Shown here one piece after another: positions 8,609-17,288 of a DNA stretch of 64,000 nucleotides. This stretch comes from Delftia tsuruhatensis (lineage in GTDB: Bacteria > Pseudomonadota > Gammaproteobacteria > Burkholderiales > Burkholderiaceae_C). The translations under genes were made by a program, and so were the position numbers. The stretch spans positions 5,914,001 to 5,978,000 of the forward strand of contig NZ_LR813084.1 in the NCBI RefSeq assembly GCF_903815225.1, written 5' to 3'. Positions within the stretch are counted from its first letter, which is position 1; each line of letters opens with the position of its first letter. The notes beneath the pieces are model-generated. The model had not been told where the DNA came from, searched no databases, and saw only the letters and a program-made list of their open reading frames with translations.

Positions 8609-9601
8609 ATGATGAACAAGCGACAGAACAAGCGCGCTTTCCTGCGCGCCACCACCGTGGCAGCCGCGCTGCTGGCCCTGGGCACCAGTGCGCAGGCGCA
8701 GGACTTCCCCCCGAAAAAACCCGTGACCCTGGTGGTGGGCTTCGCGGCCGGCGGGGCCGCCGACGCGGCCGCGCGCCTGATCGCCAAGAAGCTGGGCGAG
8801 AACATCGGCCAGAGCGTGGTGGTGGAGAACAAGGGGGGCGCGGGCGGCAACATCGCCCACCAGCAGGTGGCCAATGCGGTGGCCGACGGCTCGGTGCTGC
8901 TGTTCGGCTCGGTGGGCCCGCTGACCATCGCGCCCCACCTGATGAAGCTGCCCTATGACCCGTTCAAGGACCTGGCGCCCATCTCGGGCGGCGTGAACTT
9001 CCCCAACGTGCTGGTGGTGCACAAGGGCGCGGGCGTGAAGACGCTGGCCGAGTTCGTGGCCAAGGCCAGGAAGAACCCGGGCACGGTGGACTACGCCTCG
9101 ACGGGCGCGGGCTCCGCATCGCACCTGGCCGGCGAGCTGTTCAACCAGCGCGCCGGCATCGACATGGTCCACGTGCCCTACAAGGGCGGCGCGCCGGCGC
9201 TGCAGGACCTGCTGGGCGAGCGCGTGACCAGCTACTTCGCGGCGCCGCCCACGGCCCTGCCCCACATCGAGGCCGGCAAGCTGATCCCGCTGGCCACCAC
9301 GGGCCTCAAGCGCCCGGCGTACATGCCCGACATCCCCACGGTGGCCGAAGCCGGCTATCCCGGCTTCGAGGCGCTCAACTGGTATGCCTTCGTGGCACCG
9401 GGCAAGACCCCCAAGCCGATGCTGGACCGCTGGAACACCGAGATCGTCAAGGTACTCAACGACCCTGGCGTCAAGGAGGCGCTGAACAAGCACGGCCTCA
9501 CGCCCCAGCCCACCACGCGCGCCGAGTTCGCGGCCTTCATGAAGAAGGAGTACGAGCAATGGGGCAGGCTGGTGAAGGAGCGCAAGCTCTCGGCGGAGTG
9601 A
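8609..9601 (+). CDS. Bug (TctC) family solute receptor of the tcu cluster
   Basis: A 330-residue periplasmic receptor. The signal peptide is MMNKRQNKRAFLRATTVAAALLALG, with cleavage near AQAQ. The Bug motif KPVTLVVGFAAGGAADAAARL, the HVPYKGGAPALQDLLGERV loop and VAEAGYPGFEAL are typical. GGAGA upstream of the ATG at 8609 supports this start over an earlier in-frame one. It follows tcuB by 63 bases and probably captures the tcu substrate. In Salmonella the third tcu gene is the MFS carrier TcuC, so here a Bug receptor takes its place and the membrane carrier must be elsewhere. Confidence 0.9.
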   Translation: MMNKRQNKRAFLRATTVAAALLALGTSAQAQDFPPKKPVTLVVGFAAGGAADAAARLIAKKLGENIGQSVVVENKGGAGGNIAHQQVANAVADGSVLLFGSVGPLTIAPHLMKLPYDPFKDLAPISGGVNFPNVLVVHKGAGVKTLAEFVAKARKNPGTVDYASTGAGSASHLAGELFNQRAGIDMVHVPYKGGAPALQDLLGERVTSYFAAPPTALPHIEAGKLIPLATTGLKRPAYMPDIPTVAEAGYPGFEALNWYAFVAPGKTPKPMLDRWNTEIVKVLNDPGVKEALNKHGLTPQPTTRAEFAAFMKKEYEQWGRLVKERKLSAE

Positions 9602-9616
9602 GCGGCTTGCGGGCGT

Positions 9617-10117
9617 TCAGGTCTTGACGGGCTTGCGCGCCACGGGGGCGGCAAAGCCCGCGCACAGGCGGTTCCAGACGTTGATGCTGCCGATCGCATA
9701 GGTCAGCTCCACCATTTCGCGCTCGCTGAAATGCGGGCGCAGGGCCTCGAAGTCCTGCTGCTCGGGGTGGGCCTGGCTCAGGCGCGTGCAGCGCTCGGCC
9801 CAGTTCAGGGCGGCGCGCTCGCGGCCGTCGTAGAAATCCGCCTCGGGCCAGGTGACGAGGCTGTGGATGCGCTGCAGGTCCTCGCCCTGGGACAGCAGCT
9901 CGCGCACATGCATGTCCACGCAGAAGGCGCAGCCGTTGATCTGCGAGACACGCAGGAACACCAGCTCCAGCAGCCCCAGCCCCAGACTGGACTGGCGCAG
10001 CATGGCGTTGATGCCGGCCTGGGCCTGGTACAGCTCGGGGGCCAGGGCCTGGAAATTCAGGCGCGGCTTGGGCGCGGCGAGGGGGCGGGCGGTGGACGTG
10101 GCGCTGGAGGCGTTCAT
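9617..10117 (-). CDS. AhpD-like / carboxymuconolactone decarboxylase family protein
   Basis: A 166-residue all-helical protein with the AhpD-type redox motif C63-A-F-C66 followed by His70 (CAFCVDMH). It also carries the usual flanks GLLELVFLRVSQINGCAFC and LNWAERCTRLS. Proteins of this type act as alkylhydroperoxidase or disulfide-exchange partners in peroxide or organic-radical stress. The ATG at 10117 is preceded by AAGGAG, so the longer reading is not used. It is convergent with the tcu operon, ending 15 bases from the Bug gene. Substrate unknown. Confidence 0.85.
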   Translation of the reverse strand: MNASSATSTARPLAAPKPRLNFQALAPELYQAQAGINAMLRQSSLGLGLLELVFLRVSQINGCAFCVDMHVRELLSQGEDLQRIHSLVTWPEADFYDGRERAALNWAERCTRLSQAHPEQQDFEALRPHFSEREMVELTYAIGSINVWNRLCAGFAAPVARKPVKT

Positions 10118-10253
10118 GGAAATCACTCCTTGAGGGATGTAGCAGCCGGCCGGAATGGCTGGCCCATACCCTCTAGACGCGCCAGGTGGGCCGCCTGTGA
10201 CAGCGGTGGCAAAAAAAAATCGCCACCCCGCCCAGGCACCCCGTGCAGGCCCC

Positions 10254-11240
10254 TCAGTCCGCGACGATGCGCCGCTCCGTGGCGATCTTGCGATACAGGG
10301 CGTTCTCGGCCGCGATCTCGCGCGCGAACTCCTCGGGGCGGTTGCCGATCACGCGCGAACCCGTGTCCTCGATCTGGCGGCGCACCTCGGGGCTGGCCAG
10401 CGCGCGCTGGGCGGCCGCATGCAGGCGCGCGACGATCTCGGGCGGCAGGCCCTTGGGCCCGTAGATGCCGTAGAAGGCGCTGCGGTTGACGGGCTCCAGC
10501 CCCAGCTCCTTGAAGGTGGGCACCTGGGGCAGCTGGGCCAGGCGCTCGGGCGCGGCCACCGCCAGCGCAGTGAGCCGGCCGGCCTTGATGAAGGGCAGAG
10601 CCGAGGGCAGGTTGTCGAAGACGATGGGCACCTGGCCGGCCACCGCGTCATTGAGCGCCGGGCCCGAACCCCGGTAGGGCACATGCGTGAGCGTCAGCCC
10701 CGAGCGGCTGGACATCAGTTCCATCAGCATGTGGCCGATGGAGCCGGTGCCCGCCGTGCCGTAGGCATGCTTGCCAGGGTTCTTCCTCACCTCGTCCACG
10801 AAGGCCGCAAAGCTCTGCGCCTTGAAGCCCGGATGCACGGCCAGCACATTGGGCGTGGCCGCGATGTTGGTGATGGGCGTGAAATCGGTCAGCGGGTTGT
10901 AGGGCAGCCGCGCATTGATGGCCGGATTGGTGGCCGTGGTGGACACGGTGGCCACGCCCAGGGTGTAGCCATCGGGCTGGGCGCGCGCGGCCTCGTGCGC
11001 ACCGATGGCGCCGCCGCCGCCGCCCTTGTTGTCCACCACCAGCGGCTGGCCCAGGGCCTCGGCCATGCGGGGGGCGATCGCCCGGGCCACGATATCGGTG
11101 GTGCCACCGGCAGCGAAGGGCACGATCAGGCGCACGGGGCGGGCAGGGTAGGTGCCGGCATCGGCCGCCATGGCGCATGGCGCGGCGCCTGCGGCCAGCA
11201 GCAGGGCGCACAGGCTGCGGCGTGAAGTGAAGTGGTTCAT
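10254..11240 (-). CDS. Bug (TctC) family periplasmic solute receptor
   Basis: A 328-residue receptor. The signal peptide is MNHFTSRRSLCALLLAAGAA, with cleavage near AMAAD. It has the Bug motif ARPVRLIVPFAAGGTTDIVAR, GGGGGAIGAHEAARA, the HVPYRGSGPALNDAVAGQVP loop and PTFKELGLEPVNRSAFYG. It is encoded 51 bases downstream of an FMN hydroxy-acid dehydrogenase on the same strand. The pair may import and oxidise a 2-hydroxy acid such as lactate, mandelate or glycolate, under the divergent LysR regulator. No membrane partner is present. Confidence 0.9.
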   Translation of the reverse strand: MNHFTSRRSLCALLLAAGAAPCAMAADAGTYPARPVRLIVPFAAGGTTDIVARAIAPRMAEALGQPLVVDNKGGGGGAIGAHEAARAQPDGYTLGVATVSTTATNPAINARLPYNPLTDFTPITNIAATPNVLAVHPGFKAQSFAAFVDEVRKNPGKHAYGTAGTGSIGHMLMELMSSRSGLTLTHVPYRGSGPALNDAVAGQVPIVFDNLPSALPFIKAGRLTALAVAAPERLAQLPQVPTFKELGLEPVNRSAFYGIYGPKGLPPEIVARLHAAAQRALASPEVRRQIEDTGSRVIGNRPEEFAREIAAENALYRKIATERRIVAD

Positions 11241-11291
11241 GGGATGTCTCCTGGGAATGGCTGTGTTTTGAACGGACGGTGGAGGTTTCTG

Positions 11292-12527
11292 TCAGGCCGA
11301 TGCGCGGCGCACGATGTGCGAGCGGTCCAGCGCACCGCAGGAGGAGGCGCCCAGCATGGCCAGGTTGCGGTCCACCTCGTCGCGCAGCAGGCCGATGGCA
11401 TGCAGCACGCCGGCCTCGCCACCCACGGCGGCGGCATAGTTGAAGGGCCGGCCCACCAGCACCATGCGCGCGCCCAGCGCCACGGCCTTGAGCACATCGG
11501 AGCCGCGCCTGAAGCCCCCGTCGATCAGCACGGGATAGTCCGGGCCCAGGGCCGCCACCACGTCCTCAAGAATGCGCATGGCCGACACCGCGCCGTCGAG
11601 CTGGCGCCCGCCATGGTTGGACAGCACGATGCCGTCGGCCCCCACGCGCCGGGCCTGCAGCGCATCCTCCACGCTGAGCACGCCCTTGATGACCAGCGGC
11701 CCCTTCCAGCGGCGGCGGATGGCCTCGATATGGCGCCAGCTCAGGTGGTCGCGTGCCGAGAAATCGCGCAGCACGCTGGAGGACACGATGGGCGCGCCGC
11801 GCGTGGCGAAGGAGTTCTCGAAATGCGGCATGCCGTGGCGCAGCAGCGTGCGCAGGAAGGTGCCCGCCACCCAGCGCGGCCGCACCATGCCGTCCCAGGC
11901 CAGGCGCAGCCCGGGCTTGAGCGGGGTGGAAAAGCCGGTGCGGATGTTGTTCTCGCGGTTGGCCGAGATGGGGATGTCCACCGTCACCACCAGGGTGCGG
12001 AAACCCGCGCGCTCCACGCGGTCGATCAGGGCATCGATGCGCGCCTGGTCGCCGGGGATATAGGCCTGGAACCAGGTGGCCGGGCTCTCGCGCGCCACCT
12101 CCTCCATGGGGATCAGCGAGGTGCCGCTCATCACCGACACGATGCCCGCGCGCTGGGCCGCGCGCGCCAGCACCAGGTCGCCCCGGTAGGTGGACAGCGC
12201 ATTGATGCCCATGGGCGCGATGCCGAAGGGGCTGCTGTAGCGCCCGCCGAACAGCTCCACGGCCTGGGAGCGCTGCGACACATCGGCCAGCACGCGCGTG
12301 GTGAAGCCCCATTCGCCGAACACCTCGCGGTTGTCGCGCAGCGAGGCGTTGTCCTCGGCCGCCCCGGCGATGTAGCCGAAGATGGGCCGGGGCAGGCGGC
12401 GGCGCGCGGCCTCCTCGAAATCATGCAGCGACAGCATGCGGCGCAGCACGGCCGGGGCGCGCGGCGCTGGCAGGGCGGATGCCGAAGGCGTGGAGGCAGA
12501 GGAAGAGGAGGAAGCGATGGCGGCCAT
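11292..12527 (-). CDS. FMN-dependent L-2-hydroxy-acid dehydrogenase (lactate/mandelate type)
   Basis: A 411-residue TIM-barrel flavoprotein that oxidises an L-2-hydroxy acid to the 2-oxo acid. Family hallmarks are FGIAPMGINALSTYRGD, WFQAYIPGD, VTVDIPISANRENNIRTGF, and LVIKGVLSVEDA with the FMN-contacting lysine. The signature SNHGGRQLDG carries catalytic His305 and substrate-binding Arg308, and IDGGFRRGSDVLKAVALGA binds the FMN phosphate. The start at 12527 has GAGG upstream. An in-frame ATG 18 codons earlier overlaps the regulatory gap. The first 25 residues are a low-complexity Ser/Ala tract. It is divergent from a LysR gene and paired with a Bug receptor. The exact substrate cannot be read from sequence. 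Confidence 0.9.
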   Translation of the reverse strand: MAAIASSSSSASTPSASALPAPRAPAVLRRMLSLHDFEEAARRRLPRPIFGYIAGAAEDNASLRDNREVFGEWGFTTRVLADVSQRSQAVELFGGRYSSPFGIAPMGINALSTYRGDLVLARAAQRAGIVSVMSGTSLIPMEEVARESPATWFQAYIPGDQARIDALIDRVERAGFRTLVVTVDIPISANRENNIRTGFSTPLKPGLRLAWDGMVRPRWVAGTFLRTLLRHGMPHFENSFATRGAPIVSSSVLRDFSARDHLSWRHIEAIRRRWKGPLVIKGVLSVEDALQARRVGADGIVLSNHGGRQLDGAVSAMRILEDVVAALGPDYPVLIDGGFRRGSDVLKAVALGARMVLVGRPFNYAAAVGGEAGVLHAIGLLRDEVDRNLAMLGASSCGALDRSHIVRRASA

Positions 12528-12638
12528 GGAGCGGACCTCGGAATGTTCAGGAACCGGCGCCACTGTAGGCCGCGCATCCATTGAATGAAAGTGGATTATT
12601 TAGAATGCACTTGTTCGCTTTTTGCCAATGACAAGCCC

Positions 12639-13556
12639 ATGTCCCCACCCTCGGTCAAGCAGCTCGAAGCCTTCTGGTGGGCCGCCACCTGCAGCAACTT
12701 CGCCACGGCCGCGCAGCGCGTGCACCTGTCCGTGTCCTCGCTGTCCAAGCGCATCACGGAACTGGAATCCGCGCTGGGCCAGCCGCTGTTCGACCGCAGC
12801 GGCCACCGCGCCGTGCTCACCGAGGCCGGCCAGCGCCTGCTGCCTGCCGCGCTGGAGGTGCTCAACGCCATGGCCGCGCTGGGCCAGGCCCTGGACACGC
12901 GCGAGGCCCTGGCCGGGCATTGCCGCTTCGGCGTGGGCGACCTGTCGGCGCTGACCTGGCTGCCGGCCTTCGTGGCCGCCGCGCGCCAGGCCCATCCGCA
13001 GCTGGTGCTGGAGCCCTGTGTGGACGTGGGCGGCGTGCTGGAGCAGCGCCTGGACGCCGGGGAGCTGGACTTCGCCGTCATCGCGGGCCGCTCCTCGCGC
13101 AGCAGCCTGCTGTCCCATCCCGTGGGCGCCGCCCGCTTCGCATGGACTGCCGCGCCGCACCTGCAGGGTGTGGGACGCCTGGGCGTGGCGGCGCTGCTGC
13201 AGCGCCATGCACTGATCACCCTGCCGCCACAGGCCGGCACCACCCGCCTTCTGGACGACTGGCTGCTCGCACAGCGCGCCACGGTGCGCGAACGCATCCT
13301 GTGCAACAGCTGGGGCGCCGTGGCCGGCATGCTGCGCGCCGGCCTGGGCGTGGGCTTCCTGCCCACCGGCTGGATCGCGGCGCTGGGCCTGCGCGCCATC
13401 GGCGGCACCACGGCCCGCTCGGCCCTGGCCCCCCTGCACTACGCCTTCCAGTGGCGGCGCGGCGATGCGCGCGCGCTGATCCCGGCCATGCAGCGGCTGG
13501 CGCAGGCGCAGGTGGATTTCAGGGTGATGCCGGGGGTGGTGGGGGTCAGGGCCTGA
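12639..13556 (+). CDS. LysR family transcriptional regulator
   Basis: A 305-residue LysR-type regulator. The DNA-binding domain is VKQLEAFWWAATCSNFATAA, VHLSVSSLSKRITELE and LFDRSGHRAVLTEAG, followed by a two-lobed effector domain. It is divergent from the hydroxy-acid dehydrogenase/Bug pair across a gap of 111 bases and probably controls it. The ATG at 12639 gives the usual short leader before the helix-turn-helix. An in-frame ATG at 12585 lies inside an A+T-rich stretch that looks like promoter DNA, with AAGTG at 12589-12593 and CACTT at 12608-12612 as an inverted pair. Confidence 0.87.
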   Translation: MSPPSVKQLEAFWWAATCSNFATAAQRVHLSVSSLSKRITELESALGQPLFDRSGHRAVLTEAGQRLLPAALEVLNAMAALGQALDTREALAGHCRFGVGDLSALTWLPAFVAAARQAHPQLVLEPCVDVGGVLEQRLDAGELDFAVIAGRSSRSSLLSHPVGAARFAWTAAPHLQGVGRLGVAALLQRHALITLPPQAGTTRLLDDWLLAQRATVRERILCNSWGAVAGMLRAGLGVGFLPTGWIAALGLRAIGGTTARSALAPLHYAFQWRRGDARALIPAMQRLAQAQVDFRVMPGVVGVRA

Positions 13557-13565
13557 AAGGCTGCA

Positions 13566-14588
13566 TCAGGTAGAAGCTCCGGCCACCACCAGCTGCGGCC
13601 GCACCTGCACCACCTGCCCGGCGCGCAGGCCTTCTCCATCGATGGCACGAAAGGCCTCGGCCATCAGGCCCTCGACGTTCTGGCGGACCATGTGCACGGG
13701 AAAGCGCAGGCATTCGGCGTAGGGATCCCAGTCGTAGCTGCCGAAGGCGCATTGCGCCAGCTGCGCATCGGGCAGCTCGCGCAGGAAGCGGATGGCGCCC
13801 TGCAGCGTGATGCCCGATGCGAACAGCAGGGCGCGCGGCAGGCCGCCCAGGCGCTCATGGAGCGCGGCCATGGCCTGCCGGGCCGCTTCAGGCTCGTAGC
13901 CGCAGCAGACGATGTGCTCCTGCGGTACGGGTTGGAGCGGGGCCAGGGCCTCGCTGAAGCCCGCGATGCGCTGTTCGGTCGCGTATTCCTTGCGGATGCC
14001 GCCCAGGAAGCAGACGGCATCGCTGCGCGCGCCTGCACCCTCGGCGGCCCGCGCCAGCAGCAAGCGCGTGAGTTCGGCCGCGCCCCAGCGGTTGTCGCTG
14101 GTGACGGAGGGCGCCTTCCTGCCGGGCAGGTCGACGTTGACATGGCGCACGCCGGCCTGGCGGCATTCGGCGCTGATGGCATCGGGCCGGGTGGCACCCG
14201 TGACGATGAGGTGCTCCACGCGAAAGGCGATCAGCGAGCGCACCGTCTCCACCTCCAGCGCACCGTCGCGCAGCGTGCTGACCACCAGCGGGCACAGGCC
14301 GCGCTCGTGGGCCTGGCGCTCGAAGGCCTGGGACAGCGCGCCGAAGAAGCGGTCCTCGTGCGTGGGAATCACCATGCCGATCAGCCCCGAGCGCTGGCGG
14401 CGCAGCCCGCTGGCCTGGCGGTTCACGGCAAAGCTGTGTTCCTGCGCCAGCGCCAGCACGCGCTGCGCCGTCTCCGCACGGATGCGCCGCGCCTGCCAGC
14501 TGCCGTTGAGGATGGCGCTGACCGTGGAGGCCGAGGTGCCGGCCAGTTCGGCCAGGTCGTAGATGGTGGAGGTGCGGGGGCGGTTCAC
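13566..14588 (-). CDS. LacI family repressor of the sugar ABC operon
   Basis: A 340-residue LacI/GalR-type repressor. The helix-turn-helix is TSTIYDLAELAGTSASTVSA near residues 6-25, followed by a hinge (ETAQRVLALAQEHSFAVNRQA) and a periplasmic-binding-protein-like effector domain. I chose a GTG start at 14586-14588, which places the helix-turn-helix at the normal distance from the N-terminus. An ATG at 14645 and another at 14768 are in frame, but the last would overlap the operator. It is divergent from the sugar importer genes, and an almost perfect palindrome lies at the importer's promoter. The inducer is presumably the imported sugar. Confidence 0.88.
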   Translation of the reverse strand: MNRPRTSTIYDLAELAGTSASTVSAILNGSWQARRIRAETAQRVLALAQEHSFAVNRQASGLRRQRSGLIGMVIPTHEDRFFGALSQAFERQAHERGLCPLVVSTLRDGALEVETVRSLIAFRVEHLIVTGATRPDAISAECRQAGVRHVNVDLPGRKAPSVTSDNRWGAAELTRLLLARAAEGAGARSDAVCFLGGIRKEYATEQRIAGFSEALAPLQPVPQEHIVCCGYEPEAARQAMAALHERLGGLPRALLFASGITLQGAIRFLRELPDAQLAQCAFGSYDWDPYAECLRFPVHMVRQNVEGLMAEAFRAIDGEGLRAGQVVQVRPQLVVAGAST

Positions 14589-14737
14589 GGTGCTCTGCAA
14601 GGGGTCGGCGGTGCCGGCGCCGGTGCCGGCGCATCTGGCGGCCATCGTAGCCGCTGGCGCCGCCTCGCAGGCCGTCCGCAGCGGCGGTTGTGCCCTCGCC
14701 CGGGAAATCCCGCATCGGCAATCGAAGTGCTCATGTC

Positions 14738-14765
14738 TATAGTTTGCGCAATCGATTGTGCAAAC
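14738..14765 (+). promoter_or_regulatory. LacI-type operator overlapping the importer promoter
   Basis: Half-sites GTTTGCGCAATC (14742-14753) and GATTGTGCAAAC (14754-14765) form a 24-bp palindrome with one mismatched pair and a central CG, as in LacI/PurR-family operators. A -10-like TATAGT at 14738-14743 touches its left edge, and the GGGAGGG ribosome binding site of the receptor gene starts at 14771. A bound repressor would cover the -10 and start site. Confidence 0.75.
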
Positions 14766-14782
14766 CATGAGGGAGGGATACC

Positions 14783-15775
14783 ATGACCCAGGGTTGGAGC
14801 AGATTCGGCGCCCGTGCGCTGGGGGCCTGCATGCTGGCTGCGCTGGCCTGCATCGCCAGCGCGCAGGATGTGACCGTGGTGGCCAAGGTCGGCGGCATTC
14901 CCTGGTTCAACGCCATGGAGACGGGCATTCTCAAGGCCGGCCGCGAGCTGGGCGTCGAAAGCGGCATGGTCGGCCCCACCGAGGCCGATGCGGCCCAGCA
15001 GGTGCGTGCGGTCGAGGACCTGATCGCGCGCCGCAGCAAGGTCATCGCCGTCGTGCCCAACGATGCCAGGGCGCTGGAGCCCGTGTTCCGGCGCGCACGC
15101 AGCGCCGGCATCAAGGTGCTCACCCACGAATCGCCGGACCAGAAGGGCGCCGACTGGAACATCGAGCTGAGTTCCATCGAAGGCTTCGGCGAGCGCCACA
15201 TGGACAGCCTGGGCAAGGCCATGGGCGGCGAAGGCCGCTACGCCGTCTTCGTGGGCTCGCTGACCGTGCCGCTGCACAATGCCTGGGCCGATGCCGCCAT
15301 CGCCCACCAGAAGCGGCATTTCCCGAAGATGCAACTGGTGTCCGAGCGATTCGGCGTGGCCGAAAGCCTGGACGACTCCTACCGCACGGCCCAGGACCTG
15401 ATGCGCGCCCATCCCGACCTCAAGGGCTTTCTGGCCTTCGGCAGCCAGGGCCCCATCGGCGCGGGCCGCGCGGTGGCCGATGCGCGCAAGGCCGAGCGGG
15501 TCGCGGTCGTGGGCTCCTTCTCTCCGGGCCAGGGCGCGAAGCTGGTGCGCGACGGCGTCATCCGCGAGGGCTTCATCTGGAACCCCGCGCTGGCCGGCGA
15601 GGTCATCGTGCACGTGGGCAAGATGCTGATCGACGGCCGCGAGCCCGTGGACGGCATGGAGATACCGGGCCTGGGCAGGGTGCAGGTGGACAAGGCGCGC
15701 CGCAACATCCAGGGCCAGAAGCTGGAGGCCATCAACCGGCAGACCATAGACCGGCTGGTCGGCCTGGGCCTGTGA
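14783..15775 (+). CDS. Sugar ABC transporter periplasmic binding protein
   Basis: A 330-residue periplasmic binding protein of the ribose/fructose (type I) class. The signal peptide is RFGARALGACMLAALACIASAQ. Fold markers are VTVVAKVGGIPWFNAMETGI, VIAVVPNDARALEPVF, GIKVLTHESPDQKG and FLAFGSQGPIGAGRAVADA. A GGGAGGG Shine-Dalgarno lies upstream of the ATG. It is the first gene of a six-gene importer/catabolism operon (ATPase, two permeases, epimerase-like, kinase) with overlapping ends. The operator at its promoter ties it to the divergent LacI gene. The sugar is unknown. The downstream epimerase and kinase suggest a ketose or uncommon hexose. Confidence 0.9.
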   Translation: MTQGWSRFGARALGACMLAALACIASAQDVTVVAKVGGIPWFNAMETGILKAGRELGVESGMVGPTEADAAQQVRAVEDLIARRSKVIAVVPNDARALEPVFRRARSAGIKVLTHESPDQKGADWNIELSSIEGFGERHMDSLGKAMGGEGRYAVFVGSLTVPLHNAWADAAIAHQKRHFPKMQLVSERFGVAESLDDSYRTAQDLMRAHPDLKGFLAFGSQGPIGAGRAVADARKAERVAVVGSFSPGQGAKLVRDGVIREGFIWNPALAGEVIVHVGKMLIDGREPVDGMEIPGLGRVQVDKARRNIQGQKLEAINRQTIDRLVGLGL

Positions 15776-15788
15776 GCCGGGCGCTGCC

Positions 15789-17288
15789 ATGGATGCCACC
15801 CCAACGGCGCTGGTCCGCATGCAGGCGGTCACCGTGCGCTTCGGCGATGCCACGGCCCTGCATGCGCTGGACTGGGACGTGATGCCCGGCGAGGTCCATT
15901 GCCTGATGGGCCACAACGGCAGCGGCAAGAGCACGGCCATCAAGGTGCTCAGCGGCGTGCATGCGCCGCAGCCTGGCGCCTGCATCGAGATCGCCGGCCG
16001 CCGCGTGCAGCGGCTGACGCCCGCCAGCGCCAAGGCGCTGGGCGTCCAGGTGATCTACCAGGACCTGGCCCTGTTTCCCAACCTGGCTGTCGCCGAGAAC
16101 ATCGCCTTCGACCAGGCCATGGGCCGCTGGTGGGCGCCCGTGCGCCGCAGGCGCCAGCGCGAGGCCGCCCAGGCCGTGATGCAGCGCCTGGGCATCGCGC
16201 TGCCGCTGGATGCGCCGGTGGGCGGACTGCCCATCGCCAGCCGCCAGCTCGTAGCCATCTGCCGGGGCATCGCGGCGCGCGCCCGGCTGCTGGTCATGGA
16301 CGAGCCCACGGCCTCGCTCACGCGCGCCGAGGTCGATGCGCTGCTGGCCGTGGTGCGGCGGCTCCAGGCCGAGGGCATCGCCATCGTCTTCGTGAGCCAC
16401 AAGCTGGACGAAGTGATGGAGATCGCCAACCGCGTCACCGTGCTGCGCGATGGCCGCAAGCTCGGCACCTGGCCTGCGGCACAGCTGAACGCCCGACGCC
16501 TGGCCACGCTGATGACCGGGCAGGAGCCGGACGACAGCGTGCATGCACGCGACCTGTCCGCCGCGCCCGCGCTGCTGCAGGTGCGCGGCCTGGGCCGGGA
16601 CGGCGACTACGAGGACGTGGGCTTCGACGTGCGCGAGGGCGAGATCCTGGGCCTGACCGGGCTGCTGGGCGCCGGCCGCACCGAGCTGGCCCTGGGCCTG
16701 TTCGGCATGCGCCGGCCCGACCGCGGCAGCATCCGCCTGGGCGGCGAGACGCTGGTCCTGCGCAGCAACCGCGACGCCATGGCGGCCGGCATCGCCTATG
16801 TGCCCGAGGACCGCCAGTCCATCGGCCTGGACATGCGCCAGTCCGTGCAGGACAACCTGGTGCTGGCCGTGCTGCCCCGCCTGTCCGGCCCGCTGGGCTG
16901 GCTGCCCGCGCGCCGCCGCGCGGCCACGGCGGCCGAATGGCGCGACCGCCTGCACATGCGCCTGCCCGCCCTGGATGCGCCCGTGCACCAGCTGTCGGGC
17001 GGCAATGCCCAGCGCGTGGTGCTGGCCCGGTGGCTGGCGACCGCGCCGCGCCTGCTCATCCTCGACTCGCCCACCGTGGGCGTGGACATCGGCAACCGCC
17101 AGGGCATCTTCGGGATCGTGCATGGGCTGGCGGCCCGGGGCGTGGCGGTGATCGTGATCTCGGACGAGGTGGCCGAGGTCTTCGCCCACTGCGACCGCGT
17201 GCTGCACATGCGCGGCGGGCGCATCGCGGGCGAGTTCGTGCCGGGCCGGCATGGCGTGGCCGAGATCGAGGAGGCCGTCCATGGCTGA
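15789..17288 (+). CDS. Sugar ABC transporter ATP-binding protein (two nucleotide-binding domains)
   Basis: A 499-residue RbsA/MglA-type ATPase with two fused ABC domains. The first has a Walker A MGHNGSGKSTAIKVLSG and Walker B RLLVMDEPTASL. Its signature region, GLPIASRQLVAICRGIAARA, is degenerate, as is usual. The second has GLLGAGRTELALGLFG as its weak Walker A, as in the family. Its signature is LSGGNAQRVVLARWL and its Walker B LLILDSPTVGVDIG. It drives import by the two permeases that follow. It starts 13 bases after the binding-protein gene and overlaps the next gene by 8 bases. Confidence 0.93.
   Translation: MDATPTALVRMQAVTVRFGDATALHALDWDVMPGEVHCLMGHNGSGKSTAIKVLSGVHAPQPGACIEIAGRRVQRLTPASAKALGVQVIYQDLALFPNLAVAENIAFDQAMGRWWAPVRRRRQREAAQAVMQRLGIALPLDAPVGGLPIASRQLVAICRGIAARARLLVMDEPTASLTRAEVDALLAVVRRLQAEGIAIVFVSHKLDEVMEIANRVTVLRDGRKLGTWPAAQLNARRLATLMTGQEPDDSVHARDLSAAPALLQVRGLGRDGDYEDVGFDVREGEILGLTGLLGAGRTELALGLFGMRRPDRGSIRLGGETLVLRSNRDAMAAGIAYVPEDRQSIGLDMRQSVQDNLVLAVLPRLSGPLGWLPARRRAATAAEWRDRLHMRLPALDAPVHQLSGGNAQRVVLARWLATAPRLLILDSPTVGVDIGNRQGIFGIVHGLAARGVAVIVISDEVAEVFAHCDRVLHMRGGRIAGEFVPGRHGVAEIEEAVHG

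Noticed and set aside
5414-9559. A 1381-codon open frame on the minus strand
   Set aside because: It is antisense to LysR, tcuA, tcuB and a Bug gene. Its translation is His/Gly/Ala/Arg-rich, as expected from the complement of high-GC genes, and shows no domain.
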